Of a stretch of 64,000 nt of DNA, positions 6,917-13,971 are shown one piece after another. The stretch's first letter is position 1; each line of letters starts with the position of its first letter. This stretch comes from AP-15 sp963772295 (GTDB lineage Bacteria; Pseudomonadota; Alphaproteobacteria; ATCC43930; CGMCC-115725): NCBI GenBank assembly GCA_963772295.1, contig CAVYWO010000017.1, forward strand, positions 682,001 through 746,000, read 5' to 3'. The notes under the pieces are model-generated. The model was not told where the DNA came from and did no database searches. It was given only the letters and a program-made list of their open reading frames with translations. The translations under genes and the position numbers were made by a program.

Positions 6917-9294
6917 CCTCTGGACACAGAAAACGGAATGGGCTAGCAAGGGGGCATGGGGCCCCTTAGCCCGAAACAGCAGCTGGAGGCGGCAGAGCAT
7001 CTGTCATGGATCCGCGCGCGCGTCGGCGCGGATGCGGGCTTGTCGCGCTATCGGCTGGCCAAGGAGGTATGCGAACGGCTGGGCTGGAAGGATCGCCGTG
7101 GTCGCGCGCAGGAGATGGCCTGCCGCAAGCATCTGATTGGGCTTGAGCGGCGCGGTGCGATCGTGCTTCCGGCGGCCCGTCGGCGGCCGCCGGAGCGGCG
7201 TCCGGCCGAGGTTTGCCCGGCCCCGCAAGTGAGCGGTCGCTTGGCCGATCTGGGGGCGGTCACGCTGCAGCGGGTCAGCGGCGGGACGCCGGAGAGCCGG
7301 ACCTGGGATGCGATGATGGCGGCGCACCATCCCTGCGGTCGCGCGTCGTTGTGTGGTGAGCAAATTCGCTATCTGATTTGCGGCGCGCGGCATGGTGTGC
7401 TCGGCGGGCTGGCGGTCAGTGCCGCCGCGTGGCGGCTGCGGGGGCGCGATGAGTGGCTGGGCTGGGACGACGCCAAGCGTGGCGCCAACCTGACGGGAGT
7501 TGTGTGCAACAGCCGCTTTCTGATCCTGCCGACGGTCCGGGTCGCACATCTCGCTTCGCATGTTTTGGGGCAGCTAACGCGGCGGATTGTCGGCGATTGG
7601 CAGCAAGCCTTTGCGGTCCGGCCGTGGCTGATGGAAAGCTATGTCGAGGCCGCTCGCCCGGGCACCGCCTATCGTGCCGCCAACTGGATCGAAGTCGGCA
7701 TGACCGCCGGTCGGGGGCGCCAGGATCGGACCGGCACGGCGCACTTGCCGGCGAAGCGGGTGTTTCTCTATCCGTTGTCCCGGCCGACCCTCAAGCGCCT
7801 GTGCGGGGCGCGGCCGGCGCCCGAGCCCAACTGGGTGCGGCAGGAATTCGGCGGTGCCAAGCTCGGCGATCGCCGGCTGCAGCGGCGACTGCTGGATCTG
7901 GCCGGGGCGTTCTTTGCCCGGCCCATGGCCAATATCGCGCAAGCCTGCGGTTCGCTGGCCCGAACCAAGGCCGCCTACCGGTTCTTTGATCACCAGCGGG
8001 TCACGATGGACGCTGTACTCGAACCGCACCATCAGGCCACCGTCGCGCGCATGCGACAGGAGGTCATCGTGCTGGCGGTGCAGGACAGCTCCAGCCTCAA
8101 CTACACCAAGCACCCGCAGACCCAAGGCCTCGGCCCGATCGGCAGCCGGCGCGACGGCGCCCAAGGGTTGATCCTGCACAATACCCTGGCCTTGCGTCCC
8201 GATGGCCTGCCCCTCGGCCTGCTCGATGTCCAGTGCTGGGCGCGCGATGCCAATACCTTCGGCAAGAAACATCAGCGCCACACCAGGCCGATCGCGGCGA
8301 AGGAGAGCTACAAATGGATCCGCCCGCTGACGGAGATCCGGGCCGCCGCCGATCGATGCCCGAACACGCGCATCGTCACCGTCGCCGATCGCGAGTGCGA
8401 TGTCTTCGAGTTCCTGCAGGAAGCCGACAGCGCCCACCTCGACTTGTTGGTCAGGGCCACCGAAGACCGTGCTCTCCAGCCTGACCCGGGCGACGAGCAG
8501 GTGCGCCGCTTGTGGCCCTTTATGGAAAGCCTGCCGGCGGCCGGGCAGATCGCACTCGAGGTGCCCCGCCGCGGCCGCCAGCCGGCCCGTACCGCCCTGA
8601 TGAGCGTGCGCTTCGCCGAGGTCACCCTGTCGCCGCCGCGACACAAGGCAAAGCTCCCGGCGCTGCGGCTATGGGTCGTGCGCAGCCGCGAAGAAAACCC
8701 GCCACCCGACATCAAGCCGCTCGACTGGATGCTGCTGACCACCGTGCCGGTCGCCTCGCTGGACGACGCTCTCCAGCGCATGCAGTGGTATACCCGGCGC
8801 TGGGGGATCGAGGTCTTCCACCGCATCCTCAAGAGCGGATGCCGCATTGAAGATCGCCAGCTCGAAACCGCCGACCGTCTGGAAACCTGCCTCGCCATCG
8901 ACATGGTCGTCGCCTGGCGCATCCACTATCTCACCTGGCTCGGGCGGGCCACCCCCGAACTGCCCTGTACCGTCGCCTTCGAGCCCGAGCAGTGGAAGGC
9001 CTTGGTCGTCTTCCACACCCGCAAGCCGCCGCCGGCGCAACCGCCTTCGCTCTGCCAGATGATCCTCTTGATCGCCCAACTCGGCGGTTTCCTCGCCCGC
9101 AAATCCGACGGCCAACCCGGTCCCCAAACCCTCTGGCGCGGCCTGCAGCGCCTGGACGACATCACCGCCGCCTTCCGCAGCTACGCTATCGCCTACCCAC
9201 TGCCCCCTTAGCCCGGCGCCAACCGACCTCGCCGAGCCCATACCAAATCTGCCGTAAACCGACTGTCCGATGCACACATATGGGTAAAGATCAG
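6897..9294 (+). mobile_element. IS4/Tn5-type insertion sequence, 2398 bp, with 9-bp target duplication
   Basis: The left end reads CTGATCTTTGCCCATAAGTG (6897-6916). The reverse complement of 9275-9294 reads CTGATCTTTACCCATATGTG, an 18/20 match, so these are the terminal inverted repeats. Immediately outside both ends is CTTGGTCAG (6888-6896 and 9295-9303), a perfect 9-bp direct duplication as made by Tn5/IS50-like elements. The only gene inside encodes the fused DruA-like/transposase protein. Removing the element and one target copy restores an uninterrupted YaiI-family reading frame on the minus strand, which confirms the boundaries and suggests recent insertion. Confidence 0.93.
6956..9211 (+). 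CDS. Transposase with N-terminal DruA (DUF4338)-like domain fused to an IS4/Tn5-type DDE domain, 751 residues
   Basis: Residues about 92-283 resemble the DUF4338 family that includes Druantia DruA (SGRLADLGAVTLQRV, ICGARHGVLGGLAVSAAAW, CNSRFLILPTVRVAHLASHV). Residues about 292-345 are the Tn5-type DNA-binding region (QEFGGAKLGDRRLQRRL, TKAAYRFFDH). The catalytic domain follows, with Asp377 (VLAVQDSSSLN), Asp478 (VTVADRECDVF) and the IS4 YREK signature Y612-R615-E619-K626 (YTRRWGIEVFHRILK). All three acidic residues are present, so it is probably active. Ordinary IS4 transposases are about 400-480 residues; the extra 290 N-terminal residues account for the difference. It lies between perfect target duplications. 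The role of the DruA-like part is unknown; it may assist DNA recognition or strand processing. Confidence 0.85.
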   Translation: MGPLSPKQQLEAAEHLSWIRARVGADAGLSRYRLAKEVCERLGWKDRRGRAQEMACRKHLIGLERRGAIVLPAARRRPPERRPAEVCPAPQVSGRLADLGAVTLQRVSGGTPESRTWDAMMAAHHPCGRASLCGEQIRYLICGARHGVLGGLAVSAAAWRLRGRDEWLGWDDAKRGANLTGVVCNSRFLILPTVRVAHLASHVLGQLTRRIVGDWQQAFAVRPWLMESYVEAARPGTAYRAANWIEVGMTAGRGRQDRTGTAHLPAKRVFLYPLSRPTLKRLCGARPAPEPNWVRQEFGGAKLGDRRLQRRLLDLAGAFFARPMANIAQACGSLARTKAAYRFFDHQRVTMDAVLEPHHQATVARMRQEVIVLAVQDSSSLNYTKHPQTQGLGPIGSRRDGAQGLILHNTLALRPDGLPLGLLDVQCWARDANTFGKKHQRHTRPIAAKESYKWIRPLTEIRAAADRCPNTRIVTVADRECDVFEFLQEADSAHLDLLVRATEDRALQPDPGDEQVRRLWPFMESLPAAGQIALEVPRRGRQPARTALMSVRFAEVTLSPPRHKAKLPALRLWVVRSREENPPPDIKPLDWMLLTTVPVASLDDALQRMQWYTRRWGIEVFHRILKSGCRIEDRQLETADRLETCLAIDMVVAWRIHYLTWLGRATPELPCTVAFEPEQWKALVVFHTRKPPPAQPPSLCQMILLIAQLGGFLARKSDGQPGPQTLWRGLQRLDDITAAFRSYAIAYPLPP

Positions 9295-9303
9295 CTTGGT
9301 CAG
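9275..9303 (+). repeat. Right inverted repeat and right target duplication of the insertion sequence
   Basis: 9275-9294 matches the left end in inverted orientation at 18 of 20 positions; 9295-9303 repeats CTTGGTCAG. Confidence 0.9.
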
Positions 9304-9651
9304 CGGGGCTGGTCCGCGGGTATTCGTTCCCAGCTCCCGCAGGTGGCGGGCTATCTCACGACCGGCCAGCGCATTGCCGATATTCGCTTGCGTCCAATGT
9401 GTTCCTGTCGGTGAGACGACGCGCGCGTCTTTCTTGAGGCAGCGCGATGCCAACGGGATATCGGAGGTGACGCATACGTCGCCAGCTGCGATACGCGCCG
9501 CGATCCAGTCATCTGCCGCGTCTGCGCTGTCGCCGACCGGTACCATGCTCACATTCGCGGTGCCTGGCGACCGGATCGGACGCGAGCCGTTGGAGACAAC
9601 GAAAACGCTAAGCCGCAGGCGCGCCGCCACGCGGTAGATTTCAGGCTGCAA
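9295..9651 (-). pseudogene. YaiI/YqxD (DUF188)-family gene, cut by the insertion sequence and missing its 5' end
   Basis: The minus-strand frame reads PEIYRVAARLRLSVFVVSN, VGDSADAADDWIAARI, DVCVTSDIPLASRCLKKDA and GPAPLTK, the DUF188 family pattern. The insertion sequence splits it after LTK; the missing end continues on the far side at 6896-6858 as RDRSRFLGAL, in the same frame. The usual first dozen residues (an aspartate-rich VDADACPVK-type start) are absent before PEIYRV, so the gene was probably already 5'-truncated. The family is a small PIN-like domain of unknown role. Not functional here. Confidence 0.8.
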
Positions 9652-9736
9652 TAGGAGAGGCGGCCCGCAGCTGACTAAACCAAACCGACATATGCCGCGC
9701 TAACGGCTCGCGGCTCTATCCAGGCGCCAGCTGATC

Positions 9737-10125
9737 TCAGTGCGACATCAGGACCGGTACAGTCATGTGATCGAGCAGGTCGCGACTGACCCCGCCGAGC
9801 AAGCTTTCGCCCAAGTGCGAGTGGTGAGTCCTTGCAACGGCTCAAAGCCGGCATGGCGCCCTCTGCGGCCCGCAGGCGCCGGCGATGAAAACAACAGCGG
9901 CTCACCGATGACGCTCGGCAACGCGGCCAGGGCGGAGGTCGAGACTGTGTCGCGAGGCACGCAAGCCGGCCGCACCAGTCGATGGACGGTCGTCTCGGCG
10001 CCGTAGCGCTCGGCCATCGCGCCAGGGTCGGGCTCGACCTGCCGGCCCGCAAATCTTGACACCATACGATCAACCGGACCCCGGCCTTGGCGGCGTCCCA
10101 TGCCTTGTTTCCTCAAGAGGGTCAA
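9737..10125 (-). pseudogene. Universal stress protein (UspA family) remnant
   Basis: The last 28 codons before the stop at 9737-9739 read SHLGESLLGGVSRDLLDH then MTVPVLMSH, the standard C-terminal UspA signature (G-x-S-x-x-E-x-x-GG-V-[ST]-R and PVLMSH). Upstream the similarity moves between frames: another frame gives MAERYGAETTVHRLVRPA and TVSTSALAALPSVIG. At least one frameshift is needed to join them, and the N-terminal half cannot be followed. It is on the strand opposite the defence genes and next to the cut YaiI-family gene, in a debris zone. Confidence 0.65.
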
Positions 10126-10217
10126 GCATTTAGCTTCCTATCGCCACTGCTCGGCCGTCTCTCCCGGATCGAATTCGAAATTCAAAGCAAGGACCCCTCC
10201 AAAAACTCGAGGACTCC

Positions 10218-10769
10218 GTGCTCTTCAAGCTCAGCAATCGGGTCCGCGGCAGCGGCAAAGTCGGCGAGATGGGCACACTGCTCGCCGAAGCGTTTCAGAA
10301 GGTTGCTCAATCGGCCGGTCGGGGTCGGCGCGCCATCCTGATCATCGACGAGGGCAATTCGCTCGCGGCGGCGCGGTGAACACCCTAATCCAGGGCATCG
10401 ACGATCTGCGCCGTTATGGCGGTCGGGTCGTCACCATCCTTTGCACGAATCGGATGGGAGTGCTCGATCCCGCTCTCCAGCGCCGCGCTGCGATCATCGA
10501 AGAGTTCAAGCGCCCGACGCCGGAAGAACGGCGCCAGCTTTTCGTCATGGACCTCGGCGCGCTATCCCCTTTCCGAGCCGCAGATCGCCCATCTTGTCGG
10601 CGCCACCGGAGCTCGCGACGGCCAACCCGGATGGACCTACTCGGATATCCGCACCCGTCTCTACCCGGCGGCGCTTGCGCTCGCATTCCCGGACGAGCCC
10701 TTGCTGTTCGACCATCTCCGGACTGTGACGGCGGGCCTGAAGCCCTCGCCGGTGTTGGAGGACCGTTGA
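10218..10769 (+). pseudogene. AAA+ ATPase, 5'-truncated and frameshifted, first gene of a defence-type chain
   Basis: The first segment contains GRRAILIIDEGNSLA, a Walker B motif. A second, after a break near 10368, contains AVNTLIQGIDDLRR, VVTILCTNRMGVLDPALQRR (sensor 1 and arginine-finger region) and RPTPEERRQLFVMDL. A third, after a frameshift near 10560, ends LKPSPVLEDR. No Walker A (GxxGxGK[ST]) lies in frame upstream, so the N-terminal part is lost. The stop overlaps the ATG of the next gene (TGATG), so they were one operon. Similar AAA+ ATPases are common partners of nucleotide-sensing effector genes in defence islands; here it is probably inactive. Confidence 0.65.
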
Positions 10770-11907
10770 TGGCGAGATCGCCTCTCTTTGGCCGCCGCAT
10801 CCACATTGCGGGCAGCATTTCTGAAAACCCGGTGATTGCGTCGCCTGCTGACGTCGAGAACGCACGTACCTTCGTGCAGGGGCTTGTCCGGGAGCTTGTG
10901 CGGCGCGGAGCTACTTTCGTGCTGCCGGTCGATGCCGAGAAGCTTCGACCGGGCGACGGATTGCCGATCTGCTTCGACTGGCTGATCTGGCAAACGCTTC
11001 ATGCTCACCTGGCCGATCGTCCCGCGAAGGCTCCCGACCCGCTCGCCATCGCGGTTCAGCACCACAAGAGCGAAGATCAGGTCCCGACCGAGTTTGAGGC
11101 GGTCTGGGACGGTCTGCGCGCTTCAGATCGCGTGCAGATCGAGAATGTGTCGCACTGGAATATGAACAGCAAGCGGATGGAGGCGCAGGCGCGGTGCGGC
11201 GACATCCTCATCACGCTTGGCGGGTCCGAGGGGGTGCTCTTCCTCGCCAACCTCTATCACGATGCGGGCAAACCGGTGGTGCCGCTGAACTTCGCCGTCA
11301 CGCCGCCGGATACCGGTGCCCGTCGCCTCTTTACCCTCGGCCTCTCCAGCGCCCACGCGCAGCGCCTGTTCCAGGCCGGCGACCACAGCGCTCACACCTG
11401 GATGAATCGGATCAACTTCGCCGGTCGGAAGCCCGTGGGAGAGCGAATGAGTTTGGTCGTCCACCTGCTAGAAGCGCTCGAACCCGCTAGGGGAACACGA
11501 GGACTACGCCGCCGTTCAAACTTTCTTCGAGACCGTCGTTCAACCCATCATCGAGGGCGAGGTCGGTTACCGGATGATGGTGGTGGATGGCCGACAGACC
11601 TATGAACACCCCAGGATCGACCAAGAGATCTTCGCCAAGCTCCACCGGAACAGCGTCGTCCTCGCCGACATCACCGGTATGCGGCCAAACTGCTTTCTCG
11701 AACTCGGCTACGCGCTCGGCCGCGGTCTACCGACCATGCTCATGGTCAAGGATGGCAAGCCCCCATCCCTTCGACATCTATACATTCGCGGGCCTGCACT
11801 GGAAGACGACCGGGTCGCTGGACGAGCGACGTGGAGCGTTCCGTGACCATTGGATCGCCATACGTAATCGCCCGCCACTGGTGCCAACGGAGCCATTGAT
11901 CTCGTGA
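10769..11907 (+). pseudogene. SLOG-domain plus TIR-like/NDT-like protein, two frameshifts
   Basis: The first frame (10769 to about 11497) begins MARSPLFGRRIHIAGSISEN and contains CGDILITLGGSEGVLFLANL and GKPVVPLNFAV, fitting a SLOG (LOG/DprA-like) nucleotide-binding fold. The second frame holds GYRMMVVDGRQTYEHPRIDQ and VVLADITGMRPNCFLELGYA, a signature of TIR-like or nucleoside-deoxyribosyltransferase-like effector domains (D-x-T-x-x-x-P-N-x-x-x-E-L-G). After a second shift near 11765 the C-terminus continues as FDIYTFAGLHWKTTGSLDER to the stop at 11905-11907. SLOG domains sense nucleotide signals in systems such as Thoeris, so an NAD-degrading or nucleotide-cleaving defence role is plausible. 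It overlaps both neighbours. Frameshifts may be real or sequence errors. Confidence 0.6.
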
Positions 11908-12454
11908 CCGAAGAACGCGAAGTCTTTATTTCGGTCGATGTCGAGACCGCTGGACCAATTCCAGGAGAGTACAGCCTCCTCTCGATCGGAGCCTGTGATG
12001 TCGACGACCCAGCGCGCACCTTTGCGTGCGAGTTGAAGCCTCTCAATCGGAACGCCGATCCGAAGGCGCTGGAGGTCTCCGGGTTGTCGCTCGAAAAGCT
12101 CGATCAGACGGGGCTTCGGCCACCCGAGGCGATGAAGCTGTTCGACGCCTGGTTGGCGTGCTCTGTTGGTCCAGGTGAAAAGCCCGTATTCGTCGGATTA
12201 AACGCGCCCTTCGACTGGTCCTTCGTAAATTATTATTTCCATCGCTTTATGGGACGCAACCCGTTCGGCTTCGCCGCACTCGACCTGAAGGCCTACTTCA
12301 TGGGCGCGATGGGATGTCACTGGGCTGACACCCGCTCCAGTCATATGGCGGAAGTGCTGAAATTCGGCAGACGGGTGATCATCAGGCGCTCCATGACGCC
12401 CAGTATCAGGCGGAGCTGTTCCGCCTAATTCGCGACAGGGCGCAACGCTCGTGA
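11904..12454 (+). CDS. DnaQ-like DEDDh 3'-5' exonuclease, with a late frameshift
   Basis: The GTG start at 11904 overlaps the stop of the preceding gene (GTGA). Motif Exo I is FISVDVETAGPIP (DxE), Exo II is GLNAPFDWSFVN (N-x-x-F-D), and the region around LDLKAYFMGAMG fits the middle of the fold. The first frame runs to 12428, but the expected Exo III (H-x-A-x-x-D) lies in another frame: DHQALHDAQYQAELFRLI, ending RDRAQRS at 12452-12454. A one- or two-base indel near 12370 therefore separates the last catalytic residues. Without it the product would be a complete exonuclease of about 183 residues. Part of the ATPase-SLOG-exonuclease chain, so probably the nucleic-acid-processing member. Confidence 0.65.
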
Positions 12455-12511
12455 CCTCAGGGAATACAGTACTATTAAACACGGCCGCCGGTTAGCTGTA
12501 TAAGGTAAGCT

Positions 12512-13720
12512 ATGAGAGAACTTGAGAAAACGTTGCGTACCGAACAGTCTACGCTTGATCAACCCCGCCAGCCGGGAGTCTTGGTTGGCAATTTGGGAGA
12601 GCCAATCCGGCTTACCGGCGTCAAGCTTGTTGGGGTGGCGGCTAAATCCGCGAGACCGCCGGGTAAGGTAGAGGTATGGACACGCCTCGCGCTAACCTCC
12701 GATGATCGTCTTTTCCACCGCGTCGTCGAGAACCTGACCTCATCCATTATGCATTATGTCGAACAGGCAGGCCGTGCCGTTAGGCTGGATCGTGCCGACA
12801 CTGTGCTGCTGGTCATTCGGCCAGACGATAGCGCCGAGCTTAGGGTGGATACAGCAGCGAAGATGCTCAAAGTTCTGGTCAAGAGAGAAGTGGCTTTTGG
12901 CTCGGCAGTGTTCGAAGAGGACATTGCAGACTTGATCGGTATGACCTTTCCGCTGGTCCAGATCGGACCGACTGACCGTATCGTCTGTATATTCCGGCAG
13001 AGCTGGCGCCTTGCGCTGTTCTTCGATTTCAATCTAGCAGGGAATCTGCCCCTTGATGAGGTCACACGCACCTTAGGAACCCTGTATCGGAGCCTCAAGT
13101 ACCGGCATCTCTACGACACAGTCGCCGACGAAGCCGTGTTCGGTCGCCTGCTCGAAGCTGGATGGTTCCCTTTTGTCGAGATTATCGGGAGGGATTTCCG
13201 TGAGCTGGCGAATTGCTGCGAGGCTGGGCTCGAGCTTCATGATGCTGAAACATCCTTGATTGCCAAGTTCGGTCCTGAACGCCTTGAGCGGATATTGGCC
13301 CGTTGGGTCGCGAAGCCTCATTTCGCGCCGAAGGAGCGGCTATTAAGATCCGCCGTCAATGCATTCAAGTCACATGATCCGGTCGCGACAATCAAAATCG
13401 TGCTGACGGAGATAGAAGGTGTTTTGAGCCAAGCTTATCGCATAGCTCACGGCAGAGGATCAAGGATCAAGAAGCTTCTGGAGTTTGCAGTTGCTTCGGC
13501 CGAGCAGAAGACTGGAGCGGGTGACACGCTGCTACTCTCAGCGGCGTTTGCGCGATATCTGACCACGTACACATTCGCGGCTTTTGATCCGACCGGGCCG
13601 ACGGGAACCGCTGGTTCGCGCCATGCCGTCGGTCACGGAGCGGCTTCGGCCGACAGTTATACTGAAGTACGCGCGCTACAGACGCTCCTAACGTTGGATC
13701 AGATCGCCTTCTACACGTGA
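12512..13720 (+). CDS. Hypothetical protein with C-terminal HEPN-type R-x4-H motif, 402 residues
   Basis: The frame is uninterrupted. Most of the protein is unrecognised (mixed alpha/beta, no membrane segment). Near the C-terminus, SRHAVGHGAASADSY and ALQTLLTLDQIAFYT fit the R-x4-6-H signature and following helix of HEPN domains, which are RNases or toxin parts in many defence and toxin-antitoxin systems. The gene follows the exonuclease on the same strand (57-base gap) and ends 251 bases before the 3' end of the opposed helicase gene. Local codon use is less GC-biased than in the polysaccharide region, consistent with transfer. I would treat it as a candidate RNA-cleaving effector of the chain upstream. 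Confidence 0.55.
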   Translation: MRELEKTLRTEQSTLDQPRQPGVLVGNLGEPIRLTGVKLVGVAAKSARPPGKVEVWTRLALTSDDRLFHRVVENLTSSIMHYVEQAGRAVRLDRADTVLLVIRPDDSAELRVDTAAKMLKVLVKREVAFGSAVFEEDIADLIGMTFPLVQIGPTDRIVCIFRQSWRLALFFDFNLAGNLPLDEVTRTLGTLYRSLKYRHLYDTVADEAVFGRLLEAGWFPFVEIIGRDFRELANCCEAGLELHDAETSLIAKFGPERLERILARWVAKPHFAPKERLLRSAVNAFKSHDPVATIKIVLTEIEGVLSQAYRIAHGRGSRIKKLLEFAVASAEQKTGAGDTLLLSAAFARYLTTYTFAAFDPTGPTGTAGSRHAVGHGAASADSYTEVRALQTLLTLDQIAFYT

Positions 13721-13971
13721 GCGTCACGCAGGCTCCCTGATGAAACCTTATCAAGGTCTGCTCTCCCGCAAGGTCCACTACCAGAGTTGGTGCCTACTCT
13801 AAGCCGTACTTTCCTGCGCTCAGAGAGCAAATCACGGGTAAACCCGCCTCTATCTAGTATCGTAGCCGATATGCGGTGGCTGTCAAATCCTGCACTCCGG
13901 GGGCGTCGTCGTAAGTGATGCACAAGCATGTCTGCTTTGTCTAAGCGGTTGGCGACGACGGTTACCCTCTT

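Noticed and set aside
6956..9211. A true Druantia I locus because of the DruA-like domain
   Set aside because: The domain is part of a transposase inside a bounded insertion sequence, and DruB-DruD-like genes are absent.
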